Origin: Vespula vulgaris
Taxonomy: Eukaryota > Arthropoda > Insecta > Hymenoptera > Vespidae
Direction of reading: 5' to 3'
Length of the DNA stretch: 64,000 nucleotides
Assembly: GCF_905475345.1 (NCBI RefSeq)
Contig: NC_066590.1
Span: 558,001-622,000 of the forward strand
Under the pieces are notes generated by a model. It was not told where the DNA came from. It saw only the letters and a list, made by a program, of their open reading frames with translations, and ran no database searches. Positions 25,597-37,494 of the stretch are shown in pieces (the first letter of the stretch is position 1; each line of letters opens with the position of its first letter). Position numbers and translations under genes: made by a program.

Positions 25597-26329
25597 TTTT
25601 ATTCGCCGCCTACTCGAGCTCGCCTTTTAATAATAACAACTAGATCGAATATTCGAACGAGCCTTAAACGGTATACGGATAAGCAAGTATCGGAGCTATT
25701 CGTCGGACGGATCCCTCTCTCCGTGAGAACGCATACTGATCGTAAGGATGCTCGCTCTTGAATATCGTTTGCGCGACCAGCTGGAAAACCAAAGCACGCT
25801 GTAATTAACGACGACCTCTTTTCGCTAATGCACGCGTATACGTAGATATTATCCGTTTGAAAGTAAATAAAGCCAAGAGCGTAATTTTCGATCAATGAAA
25901 AATGCACGCGCATGTTTACCTTCTTGACGAGTAAACATCCGACAATGAACACCGATTACTCCTATAAAAGACTATTACGAGGTAATAAAAGTGTTTATCT
26001 ATCTATCTATTTATCTACATACGCGCGCGTATTATATATATCTATATACATATATACACGGTCACACAGCCACTTAACGACCATTTCACCGCGTTCGATT
26101 AACACCCTAACGAATATTTCTCCGGTATAACGTATAGCACCTTGGGGTCCTCGGCGAGTCGTTCGAAGCATACTCGGAGAGTACAATAAGAGAAAAATAT
26201 TAGTGGGGTCAGTGAAAGAGCGAGAAAGCTCGTTCGCGTAAGCCGTAGGAAGGATGAGGAAAGGAGAACATTTTTCGCGGTGACACGGCGAAGAAATTCT
26301 CACACGACGGGAGGTTGCTCGCGTGGGAG

Positions 26330-27167
26330 AGCAAAACGTGAGAGGGAGAGAAAGAGAGAGGGTGGGAGGGAGGTTGAGAGAGAGAGAGAGAGAGAGATAG
26401 CTTTAGTGGGCGAGTAGTAGCAGGGAGAGAGCTTGCGCCTAGCCAGGTCGACTGGCTCGAGCTTGCGAGCCTTCTAGCAGCAGCCAGTCGCCGGCTGCCG
26501 GGCCACGGTCGAGCATCTCTTCTCGACTCTACACGAGCTTAAAGAAAGACTGCGTGCGACGACGACGACGTCGACGACGACCTCGTAACCCTTTTTCTAC
26601 GACCTTACGACCACGGAAGTTCCTCGAAGAAAAACGAACAATATCGATCGAGAAACGCGGCTTCCACCTTCTTTATCCTTACTTTTCCCACGTACGAATG
26701 ATATTCGCTCGATTTTTAAAATACATCCCACGACGATAGACGGATAATAATCGTCCTGTTTTTAGGGTCGAAAATATTTCCCCACCTAAATCAAGTGAAA
26801 TCACGCGAAGAGTCAACGTGGCCGCGTAATCGTTTTCTCGCGTGCTAACTAATCTCTAAGGAAAACGCAGAAGGAGGGAAAATATCGCGGTGTGCGTTTA
26901 CGATATAGTGATAGAGCTCGTTTGCTCCTGCTGCTTTTCGGATCTTTTCTCTCTCTCTCCCTCTTCCTCTCTTTCTATCTCCCGCTCGCTCGGTTTCTTT
27001 TATCTATCTCTCTCGAAAAAAAAGAAAAGAAAGAAAGAAAAAAAAAAAAAACAAGAAAAGGACCACATCAAAGAATCATGGCGAATGGCTAACAAGCACG
27101 AGTATCAAGCCCTTTTCTGGACCGAACGTGTTTTTCACCAACGGTGGGACCATGTGAGGCTTTGACC
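26330..27167 (+). promoter_or_regulatory. Promoter-like region and 5' leader of a plus-strand gene
   Basis: GA-rich tracts at 26341-26400 (possible GAGA-factor sites) are followed by a GC-rich block at 26410-26580 with AGCCAG...CTGGCT dyads and (GAC)n. A long pyrimidine-rich leader then ends at an exon carrying ATG next to a strong donor at 27173/27174. This sequence order is typical of an insect gene start. Two short upstream frames sit in the leader: ATG-GCG-AAT-GGC-TAA at 27078-27092 and a minimal ATG-TGA at 27152-27157, 11 nt before the presumed start codon. The transcription start itself cannot be placed. Confidence 0.45.
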
Positions 27168-27173
27168 ATGACG
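27168..27173 (+). CDS. Start-codon exon end: two codons (Met-Thr) before a donor
   Basis: GACCATGACG is followed by GTGAGTCG, a canonical insect donor. If this ATG is the start, only two codons lie in the first exon and the exon ends in phase 0. The candidate exon at 50709 begins in phase 0 and would continue VRNEWMGSRVFAIV, a hydrophobic N terminus, across an intron of about 23.5 kb. Alternatively the whole exon is 5' UTR and translation starts later. The donor is well supported by context; the start codon is less so. Confidence 0.4.
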
Positions 27174-30100
27174 GTGAGTCGCTCTTTCTTTTGTTCTCTT
27201 TGTTGTTGTTTTTTTTTCCTCGTACCATAAGAATAGCTCTTTTCCTTTAATAGAATATCCAAAGGGAATTCGACGCGATTCTAACGTGGAATAATACAAT
27301 AGGAAATTCTTCGAATCTCGACTTTACGCGCGAATTTAAATCCGTAACGAATAGCGTTTATCGTTCAAAGTCCAGAGTGAAGACACGAAAGTGTCGATAA
27401 ACGCTCGACTGGATTCTAATGGACTAAGTCGTCCGTGGACAAATTTATCGATCACAAGTTGTACCGAGAAATACCGGCAGGAAGGAAAAGAGAAAGAGAG
27501 ACTGTTTCGAGCGTTCTCTCTCTCTCTCTCTCCCCCCTCCCCCTTCTCTAACGCATTGTCGCAGTAGTGGCAATTTCCAAGATTCGATCTTATCCGTTGC
27601 AAGTAGTCGTAAACGTAACATCGTCGCTACTTTTCTCTGGAATCACGAGACTGCTGGGAGTAATAAATAATAATAACGTAAACTCGTTATCGCACGGATC
27701 GGCAACGCATGTTGTATACGTTCAAGTAGATACACATCTAATGCTCGACGGTCGTTTCGAATTATTATATCTCGGCGTACGTAGGCGGGAATCGCGCGTG
27801 TGCGCGTGCACGCGTGCGAAAACGAATCGACCGTGCGGTTTTTGATGGTTGGCGCGCCCCGGTGTGAAATTCGAAAGATCCTCCAAACGTTCCGCTCCAA
27901 ACTCGTTCGGTCGCGACGGTGACGCGTCGAAAAAAAGCGATTAACATCTTATCGTTAATAACGAGTAACTGTAGAGCTCGAAAAAGTAGAAAAAGGAGGA
28001 GCAGAAAAAAAGAAACGAGAGAGAGAGAGAGAGAAGAAATGCGTTCCGACCGAGCACACGGAAAAATTGGCCGAGTTTTCGGAGGATACTTTAATGGAAA
28101 AACGGACGTTACGTAGGAAAACTATTGCCCTTCCACTTTTTAGTATCAACTACGGTTTTCGCACCTCGACCGAGCTTCCGAAGAGAACAAAAAGTTTCTC
28201 CGCGTCCCCTTTAACTCTAGTGCTCGCTAATAAATCATATTTGAAAGTTCTCTTCGAAAAGCGAGCTTACATCGTCCAACCCAAAGTTCCTTCTCGCCAT
28301 ACGTTATTATCCTATATTGCGATACGCTGGAAACTAATTAGCCTAATTGATTGACTCGATGAAATCTGCTACAATCGTTTCGACATTATCCTATTCCTCG
28401 ACCAAGTCGCTATTCGAATTTAACAGAGTCCTCGGTTTCAAAGTTTTCCATTATATGACGTTTATAGTTTGTACGCTCGTTCGAAAATTCGATCGATCTA
28501 TCTCTATGGTGTATCGTATTCGTTAATCTCGTAAACTTTCTTAACCGCGTTCCATTTATTAACGAGAAAGAGAAGTGGGACGACGTACTACTAGCCGAGT
28601 GAACTCCTTAAGAGGGATGTTAAGTTTGATAAACTTTGTGAACGTTCGGAATTGATTTATAAGTCTCGACTCTCTCGGATCTAATTTTGTCGAATAACGC
28701 CTTGTATTCCGCGGGGTATAATAAAGCGTTTCTCTCAGTATCCGTGATATTTTCGAATAACCTTAGAATCGTCTTTCTTCTCCTCGACGCTTTGTCTTTC
28801 CGACTGTTACGAGGAAATATATCGTTCGGTTAAATGAAAATTTTCAAACGAACGGACGGTTCGCTGCCACTGCCAGATTCGATTTGAGTTCTTCTTCGAA
28901 ACGTCTAACGTCGTTTCGTTCCTTTCGATTCTTTCCGCTTCTTTCTTATTCGAATAAATAATCACGAAATTAATGAAACTTGGCTACGCGATAAACTCGT
29001 TAACGTTTACATAGTCGCACAATCGCTGCGACCGCGTTGAAGCTCTCCGGAGGATAGGAAGAGACAACGAAGTTAGTCGAAGAAAGAAGTAAAGAAAGAA
29101 AGAAAGAAAGAAATAGATAGATAGATAGAGAAAACAATAAAGAAAAGAGAAAAAAGAAAGTCTATGAAGTAAAAAAAAAAATCCCGATCGAACGTGACGG
29201 AAATTCTTTTCTCGCGAGTTAGTAATACTCGGGGAAAAAAAGTTATACTTCGACCGGTGGACCCGCATCGACGCAGCCTGCAGATTTACATATTTAATGT
29301 AATTACGCTAACCGACGAAAAAGTTTCTTTTCGACGCTGCAATACCGGTGCAGCCAACGTCCTCATCGCCATTGCCATCGCCGCCCACTACTACCATCGT
29401 AGCCTAACGGTCTCGTCCCGTTCTTATCGTCAAAGACTGCTAGAGAAGAAAACGCGAAACCGAAAAAAAAAGTTCTTACTTTTATTTCAGCGAAATAAAA
29501 GTAAGAAGAAACGTTAGAGGCAAAGTCGAAGCACAGAAACCGTAGCGAAGTCGAAGCCGAAATCGAAGTACGTTCGACGAGTGGAAGAGGGTAGACACCC
29601 TCTAACCGCGTCTAACGCGTAACCGAACCTTCCGGAGGACAAAAGTTAGTTGGCAGAGAATATCAGCGCCGTTGTGCCCGTGCACTCGCTAGAACGAGCA
29701 ATGTTTAACGCTAAACCCACCGTCACACTCGTCGAAATAATGGATTTCCCATTTCTTCGCTCGTACCGTTGCTCGATATCGTAATTTTTAAAGCACACAC
29801 AGTTTCGTTTATTTTTTCTCGTAAACTAAAAATAATAACGACCAATTTGACGAACGTGTTAAAAAAAAAAAAGAAAAAAGTCGACAGAGAATTGCAGTTA
29901 CATTCCTGCCAGTTAGATTCGATTGAAAACATAGTGAACATCTGTCTAAATTTACGTACGTCGAACGAGAGATGCGAAGGGGAAAGGGAAAAAAAGTGGG
30001 CGAGCACGCACCGTAAAAAAAGCTATAAACGAAACGATGAGAGAAAGGTGAATGCATTCGACTCGCAATCAAGGTCGCTCGACAGATATTAAATTCATAG

Positions 30101-31324
30101 CTAATATAATTGCTTTTTTTACCCAAAGATAATTCTTTCGAGCAAAAACACGAAGAATTTAACGATCGACCATTTTTATGTCCGACGTAATGGATATTAA
30201 AAAATAATTTCAACGACTGCCTATGCGCGTTATATGTAATAAATCGCGCGATGTATCTATACATCGACGAAAGATCATCCCTTCTTCGCAGCTGTTACAC
30301 GAGAATTTTCCCTCGATCGATAATCTTTCGATCCTCCACGTTTAATAATGTCACGGAAATCTTGCCGTTTCAATACTGACCCGTCTCCGTTCGCCGAAAA
30401 GGCGGGAGGAAGATTAATTCTATTCTACCGACGACGATAGCATCGAATTATTCTGATATCGTGAAATTCCGATCGTCGATTCTGAATGTAAAGCTCCGAG
30501 AGCTTTGGATCGATGTACAGTCCACGGCAATGGGGCAACTCAAACGAGGAGAATCCAATAAGAGAGAACGGCTAGATTATCCATTTACAATTAGAACGAT
30601 TCATTTCCATAACATTAGCGAAAATAGATGGCTATTATATTCGGAAGCTCTTTGTAGGAAAAATTGTCAACGTTCTCAAGTAAAAAAAAAGGAGGATGAG
30701 AAAAGAGCAGAGTAGGGAGAGAGAGAGAAATTTTCTGCGCTGTGTTACGCCGTGAAAACGCGGATAAAGGAGGAGAAGGCAGACGGGTCAGAAAACGCGA
30801 CTTTTGATCGATGACCTTTCGAATCAATTTCCGCGTTACTTCGCCTTGGCCATGAGAAAAACATCTCCAACAGGTGTGGCGCCGTTGATCAGGAAAATCG
30901 AAGGGTGTATCGGTCCTAAGACGCTACCGGATGTTTATGCTCCTGTACGCTGGGATATATTATCAAAATTACACGGATAGAAGATACACGTTTCGTGCTG
31001 CTTCTTCTTCTTCTTTTCTTGTTTATCCTCTTTTACCGGATCTCTTTCGAATAATTGTCGAGGGGAAAAAGATTCCTTCGGAAGAAATAAATCGAATGGT
31101 GCTGCGAAAGCTTTATGTTTTCAATTCCGTTAGCTCTCGAGCGTGTAGATGCTACGTAAGTAAAGGGAAGAGGAATGGAACACGGAATATCAGACAAGAT
31201 ATTCGAGGAAATCGTAAATCTACATAGAATATTTTTAACGCAGGCAGAACCTTCTGTTATTTCTCTCCTTTTCTATCGCGCAGTCCGTATTACCTTCGAC
31301 TTGACTTTTCTCTCTCTCTCGTAG
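27174..31324. other. Presumed intron DNA
   Basis: No exon with paired signals was found. It holds (CT)n at about 27510-27530, A-rich and (AAAG)n patches near 29090-29180, the hairpin at 29473-29507, and AT-rich segments. Open frames are Arg/Ser/Lys-rich and overlap on both strands. Confidence 0.5.
29473..29507. repeat. Perfect inverted repeat: 16-bp stem, 3-base loop
   Basis: The left arm TTCTTACTTTTATTTC is followed by AGC and then its exact reverse complement. A 16-bp perfect palindrome of non-simple sequence is unusual by chance. The left arm also makes TTTTATTTCAG look like an acceptor, and the right arm AAAAGTAAGA looks like a donor. It is too short for a typical pre-miRNA. Confidence 0.9.
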
Positions 31325-31632
31325 CTACTACACCCAGAGAAAATCAAGATCGATATATGTATAATCGTCGAGATTCAGAAATCCGGAAGCACTTTCTAAA
31401 CTATTTTATACTCTCGGTAGGATCGTACGACCATCGTGGAAATCGACAATCTCTTTTGAAAATAGCACTCCGGCTCGACAAAATAAATCGTCTTACGTCG
31501 GCAATTGAGGATCTCTTTCGAACAAAAGCTCAAAGACGTAAAAGCATCCTACCGAAAAATGGCTGGTCGATGAGCAGCGTGGGAAGAAGGGGGAAGAAAA
31601 AGAAATTGGTAAAGTCGCCGAATAAAAGATAA
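31325..31632 (+). CDS. Candidate exon (internal or terminal)
   Basis: The acceptor GACTTTTCTCTCTCTCTCGTAG is followed by an open frame of 102 codons in one phase (two bases, then ACT ACA CCC). It reads TTPRENQDRYMYNRRD, then later SLLKIALRLDKINRLTSAIE, and a Lys-rich end KKKKLVKSPNKR before TAA at 31630. A possible internal donor TCG|GTAGGA lies at 31416/31417, which would give a 92-nt exon. Composition is that of ordinary protein, with a helical middle and basic tail. Weaknesses are the short CT microsatellite behind the acceptor, no partner exon of phase 1 identified directly upstream, and no recognisable family. Confidence 0.28.
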
Positions 31633-32338
31633 AAATGCATCCGCTCGGCTCGGTCGACAATGTCTAGTACTCCCATAATATATGAAAATTTGGAAGGCGC
31701 TTTTCTCAAGGGTTTTCCGAGGAAAAGAAAAGAGAAAGCGGAAGGGAAAGAAGTTCGCGGAGGAGGAGGAGGAGGAAACGAGGGTGCGGTCGAGTGTAAA
31801 AGAAGGTCAAAAAGTAAAGTTAAAAAAGAAAAACGAAGAGCGCGGCTCGCGGTGTATCCCAAGAAGCAAATGCGCCAACTAGAGTTCGCTGCTGGATTTC
31901 GGAAAGTCCTTATCGTTTGCCACCCTCCTTCTTCTCGTCTTTCTCTCCTAGCTGACTCTTAATCGGCTTCTCTCCTCGAAAACTTCCTTCCCTCGACAAC
32001 TACGTTGTCGCATATCGCGTAGGAGGAAGTCCCCGAAGAACGTACGCTGGGGATCAAACCGGAGTGGAAAAATGGAACGAGTGGAAGGATGAAAAACGTG
32101 TCCTTCGTTCTCGAGCTTTCTCCTAGTAAATCGAGAAGAAAGAACGGTCGAGAGAGGTATTAAAAGGCATCGGGGCATATACGTAGGAAGATTTTTCGCA
32201 GAAGGCAACCACCCATTTACGATCGCAAATCATCCGACGAGATATATTAAAGTTACCCAAACGTTATCGTTACTCGCAGCCAGACACAGCCAGACTCGCG
32301 AAATACGTGCTGAAAAATTTAAACGAGAGAAAGAGAAA
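31633..32338. other. Possible promoter and leader of the 32339 exon
   Basis: Mixed sequence with an AG-rich segment (31720-31850). From about 32250 a run TACTCGCAGCCAGACACAGC looks like initiator-type 5' UTR leading to the ATG at 32339. No TATA box is evident. Nothing else coding is supported. Confidence 0.3.
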
Positions 32339-32432
32339 ATGGCTGCCGAGGAAGAAAGTCCCGTAGCCACGTTCGAAAAGCGGAATTCGGTTCACGTCGA
32401 AGGACTTAATACGCGAAACGCGCAAAAGGGCG
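32339..32432 (+). CDS. Candidate first coding exon
   Basis: AGAAAATGGCTGCC is a near-ideal animal start context (A at -3, G at +4). The frame runs 31 codons plus one base to GGGCG|GTAAGCG, a good donor. The protein begins MAAEEESPVATFEKRN and continues SVHVEGLNTRNAQKG. It is polar, non-repetitive and free of microsatellite bias, which sets it apart from most frames in this window. Reading through the donor hits TAA five codons later, so splicing would be needed. Phase at the end is 1. Cytosolic or nuclear location is likely because there is no signal peptide. Neither the family nor the next exon was found. Confidence 0.5.
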
Positions 32433-35400
32433 GTAAGCGTGAATAATCGTTATGCCGGTGGTCTCACCCACCAGGTCGCACCTATTTTATGCAGAACAGG
32501 TTATACCGAAAGTATGAACGAGAGCCAAAGAAAGGAGGAACGCGGAAAGAGATTTCGACTATCCATTATGGATCATTATCCAGACTCGATTTATGATCCT
32601 TCCGAGCGTGGAACGTTTCGACCGTTTTATGACCCTTCCGACTAACCATGACCTCCGCGTAAGCTACTTAATACGACTTTAATAGATCTTACGCTTGTAA
32701 TCTTACGATTACATAGAATCATAGAAAACTACGATATAAACCGATGCCGCACAAACTTGTCTCGAAACTTTGACCGAATCGAAATACGAGTCGAAGAGTC
32801 GACGCGAAGTATCAAAGTAAACGCTTTATCGCATCGCGAATCGTTATCTCTTACCATCGTACCACGATCCTACGTTTCTCCAAGGACTCGCCGAATAAAA
32901 TCCGAGACGAATAACCTACGTGAAATTTCCTTCTCGAGAAATCAGCTATATATATCGTCTTCGTCTCAACGAGTGGAGCAAATTTAAAGATTCGAAATCC
33001 GGAAATTCGCAGAAATCTCAACGCCTCGACGCGTCTCTACTCTTATCTCTCTCTCTCTCTCGCGCGCGCGCGCGCTTTCCACTTGTGCAGAAAATTATGC
33101 TCACGACTATTTTATTCCCTCGCCCCATCTCTATCGAGGAATTTAATATCTTCGCGTAGATAAATCGTAATCCAGAGATTTTCGAGTCGTTTCTTCTCTC
33201 GGTCTCTCATTCCTCTCCTATTACCGTTTCTTTAGAAAAATAACTACTCTTTCCAAGTTGTAACAAAGTATAAGCACGATGATACCTCTCGAAAGTCAAA
33301 CTTAGCTGGCGCATTCCTTCGACGCGGATTACAGCTACTACGAAAGCTCGTTTATCTCGTTTATTAATAAATAAACGTCAAAGCTTGGCATGGAAAGGAA
33401 CGCGTACGATGTATCGAGAGAAATGGTGGATGCTTTCGATAATTTAATTATCGATGCGGCGCTGCGCCATTGACGAGGATAGAAGCAACGACGATGCGTC
33501 CGTTGTAATTACTATCGCTCAGAGATCCAATAATGGCGCTATAATGGCACGAATACGCGTTACGTGTACGATTTAGTCTATAAATTAGAGATGTCTTTTT
33601 CGACTAGCAGCGTTCTATTCCTGATTTATCTGCTACGCGAAATCCTCTCTCTCTCTCTCTCTCTCTTACTCGCCGTTATCGTTTCCCGACACACTCGTTC
33701 GAATCGCGGAACACGAGAGCCTAGTCGGTGAGCGTTGTCCTCCGAAAGAAAACAAAGGAAAAAGCGTAGAGAGCCTATACAGAGGGAGAGCCGACATGCC
33801 GCTGCAAGCAAACGATAAAAATTCTACGCTCGGTTTTATGTAGGCACATACGTTCCATACTAGAAGAGAACTATCGATCTACGAAATCGATTTCTTTTCG
33901 AACGAATTAATAACGCGCCGACCGATACAAAATTATTTCTTTCCGGGTCAAAGTCAAAGTATTCTTTTTATATATCCTGTGTATGCAACACGTGAGTGTC
34001 ACTATGTACACATAGGTATATTTCGACGAAGAAATATCAATATCCCTACGTTTATCCGCATATTCACCTTAACGGCAAGTAAGGAAGGAAATTAATCCGA
34101 GGTCAAACATCGCGAAATGAAAAAGTTGTCGTCCTTTTCGTCTACACCATAGGGACGAATATTACGCTTTCGCTCGAGAAAAAGACGCGATTACTCGGAG
34201 GCCGGCTGGGAAGGATTCTTTATTTTCTCTCTCTCTCTCTCTCTCTCTTTCAATGGCTAACGACTTGGCAGAGTCTAAAGATTTTCTTTTCGTTTTTCCA
34301 AGCAACGGCATCGCCGCTGATTGGGTCGTCTTTGGAAAAGGATCTACCGTGCTAAAATTGATTTCTCGTTCAATATCAAGAGAGAAAGAGAAAAAGAAAG
34401 AAGAAGGAGCTATCTTCTTCTCTTATCATCTCGCACGGCACGATATTCCTGACATTTTTTCATTAGATCGTACAATGTAATTTCAAGTGACATTTTCGAC
34501 TACAAAGATTAAGCTATCTTTTAAATAACTTTCTTTCTTACGGTATATATGTATAAGCGCGCTTACATGCGCAAGGTAGAAAGAGAGAAAAGTCGTCCTT
34601 TAAAGGGCCACCCCCATTTCCCTAGCGAGCACGAAAAATAATAATAAAACGCGAGGGGTAACTGTAGAAGGGCCGCAAGGGTAATTTCATTAATTCAATT
34701 TCGAAGCGGTGCGCACATCGTGAAACGAGAAAACTCACCAAGTGCAAAATAAACGTTCGCGCCACGATCCTCCTACTGGTAGATCGCGATAATTTTCCTG
34801 GAGCTTTTAAGAGCGTAGTTCTCGTACGACCGTTCCTCGTTCGCCACACGTGTGCTTCCAAATTTTTCCAACGGTACTTTTTTCCAAAGGGAGACACCAC
34901 CGTTAAGACATTTTCCAGTTACAAGTATCTCCACTTTCATTCTCCGTACGATCCGTCCTCGTATCCTGCTAAACGATACAAAACAAATTAAAAATAAAAA
35001 AGCAATGAAATTATCGCGGGTACAGCGACCCGAATAAAGGGGGAAGAATGCGTGAAAAGGAGCAATAGGGGAAGAGAATAAAGTAGACGCACTCGTGGCG
35101 AGTCTCTTATGTTGGTGAAAACGTAGAAAAGGAGTGGAGTCGATGAGAGAACGAGTATATACATCGAGTATATATGTACACGAAATATATGCCATGCGAA
35201 CGCACTCAAATGTTTAAGAGCCCGTATATGAAGCCGAGCTTCGCTCCTTGTTTTCTCACTCGGCCCTTTTCACTCGCAGATCGCTCTCGATTGCGATCAC
35301 GACGTTGGAAATAAAAGCGCGATATCTATTCCACCTACGTTACTGTTGAAATTAAAAACACACAGTCCGCGGTCCAATCGACTAGTTGCAACAAAAGAAA

Positions 35401-36650
35401 TTCAAGAAATAATTTTCAACGAAATGCGGCTCGAAAAAAAAGACGAACTCAAAGTATATCGACTCGCTACGATCCGCGTACGTTAAATTATCAAATACGT
35501 CGCAGGCGATATCGATCGTTAAGGTACGCGATCGCGTATACGTAAACCAAATCGTTGAGGAAACGTTAATAACAACGATAACGAGATTACTTTGCAATAC
35601 TTTGTAAAATCGACTCTTTCTTCAAAAATTTTCAACCGTCTACGATTTGATACACTTAACTTTTAACACTCGATAATAAAATATTCCGTTTATAATCGTC
35701 GCGGTAAAAGGCTCAACGGTACACACACACATATATATATGTATATATATACACACACGCAGAAATCTTACGTACGACGAAACCTACCACCAACGTACAA
35801 AAAAAATTAAACGATACCTTGCGATGAATACGCTCGAGTCCGTTTTGTTTATGTTTTCGAACTCTTTATGTTTGGAACGAATTCTAAGAAACTCCAAGCG
35901 ATACAATACCCACAGTAGTTTATTCTCGCGATGCTTACAATAAGTATTTTTCGATATCGTTAAAAGTATTTCTTAAAAATATTTCTCTGCTACGACTTAC
36001 CCATATATAAAGCAGCGACGTATCCATTTATGCGTGTCATCCTCTCTTCCGATCACAGTATTTTTCTTCCTCCGTTGATACGAGCCGTGGAACTCGTTGA
36101 AATATGAAAATTGCAAAATATTAATTAATACGACGTAAAAACTGATCGATGGAAAACAAATAAATTATATCCTTCTGTCAAACACACGACGTCGATATAT
36201 TTTACTGAATCTCGATAGTAATTATTTCTGTAATTAGATGAACGTATGGAAATTTGTATCTTCTGTCTTCTTCGTAGCCATCTTGAATATCGTATATCGC
36301 ACAAAAAACACCACACACACACGCGCGTATGCAAATATGTAATACGCACATACACACACACACAAATACGCAACAGCGAAAGAACGCAGAGTATCGTACG
36401 CAATTTGATCGGTAGCGACTAACGAGTTATAAATAATCAACTAAATAATCGTTAAAAGCTGCGGAAAATATCGGTATCTCGAGAAAAATATGTAAACTTG
36501 TACGACGAAATAGAACGCCAAGTAGGACGCCAATCGTATATTCGCAAATATCTCTTGATCGGAATATCGAAGCGAGCTATAAACGATAAGAAATAGATAT
36601 TTCGTGTCGGGCGTTGCGATTATGCAGTGAAACAAGATCTACGTAAAATA
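32433..36650. other. Presumed intron or intergenic DNA
   Basis: It holds (CT)n and (CG)n at 33043-33075, (CT)n at 33643-33665 and 34227-34249, an AC/TATA palindromic tract at about 35720-35760, and AC tracts at 36312-36363. A strong-looking acceptor TTTCCACTTGTGCAG at about 33091 is followed by a 22-codon frame (KIMLTTILFPRP...) ending in TAG; too short to call. Nothing else is supported. Confidence 0.5.
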
Positions 36651-36660
36651 ATAAGCTATT

Positions 36661-36850
36661 AATTACCTTGTAATGGAGCGGACGATACAGAACCCCGTCG
36701 TAGCCGTGTCGCTGCCGAAACAAATATGGTCGTCCTTCGTGCCTGCGCAAAGGTAAGACGAGTTTGCGATCGGCATCGCGCATGCGTATAGCGCCACCTT
36801 CCTAATGGCCGCGCAGATACAAGAATTACATGGAAGCGCCAAATGAAACA
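36661..36850 (-). promoter_or_regulatory. CpG-rich promoter-like spot with a first-exon donor; CTCF-like and NRF1-like motifs
   Basis: In AT-rich surroundings a GC- and CpG-rich patch carries, on the minus strand, AGGTGGCGCTA (36789-36799, matches the CTCF core), GCATGCGC within CGCATGCGC (36778-36786, NRF1-like half sites) and GCGGCCATTA. About 110 bp on, the minus strand reads ACAAG|GTAATT, a donor at 36665/36666, so the patch could be a promoter with a noncoding or short first exon for a minus-strand gene, for instance the one with the coding exon at 3638-3736. The plus strand also has CAAAG|GTAAGA at 36752/36753, so the promoter may be bidirectional. Motif matches are by eye. Confidence 0.35.
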
Positions 36851-37463
36851 AATACGAACGTTACTAGAAACTATCGAGATATAAATAATTTTGTGATAAA
36901 CGCGAGTCCCGAATGAAAATAAAACTGCGAACCGCAGGAAAATTGCAGATAATAAATTTTCTTTAGCGAGTCTTAAATCGATCAATCGATGACAAACGAT
37001 TACAGAAAATATGAATCTGTTTGTAATAAATAATTTTTCAACGAACACTCGTCATAACGAACTAGTTTATGCAAACGCAGCGATCGCTCGCAAATTCAAT
37101 CAGTGGATACGTAATCGATTCACTAGGAAGAACGAGGCAAATGTTCGGTGTTGAAATTTTACGCGAAATTTTCAAAAGTAAAACGTCACGACGCGTATCA
37201 ATTAACCTCAATTCACGGAGGAAAATTTGTATTGTTTCAATACACAATGCGATAAAATGCGAACGATGGATGGAGTATCCTGTTTCGTTCGTTCGTTTGT
37301 TCGTTCGTTTAATGAGTAGGAATATGTGTATACATTGCATAGATATCAGAGATATGTTTTTATATCGAATGCAAACGACTTTAATGGCATAACAACAAAT
37401 CAACGATCAGCCTTCTACGCTTTTACGTGTAATGGAAAGTCGTTAAAAAAAAAATAATAATAA

Positions 37464-37494
<31 letters not shown>

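Larger units (their letters stand above)
20852..26329. other. Mostly AT-rich intron or intergenic DNA
   Basis: 20880-21660 is very AT-rich with (AATA)n-like runs and TATATA/CATA repeats. 22383-22435 is (AAAAG)n, 22740-22765 is TTC/GTC repeat and 24384-24417 is (GGA)n. A GC-rich island at about 23590-23900 has open frames on both strands containing GGT/GGC repeats; no convincing splice pair was found. Confidence 0.5.

Noticed and set aside
33091..33160. Acceptor TTTCCACTTGTGCAG with a 22-codon frame ending in TAG
   Set aside because: The pyrimidine and CG tract before it is a microsatellite; too short and without a partner.
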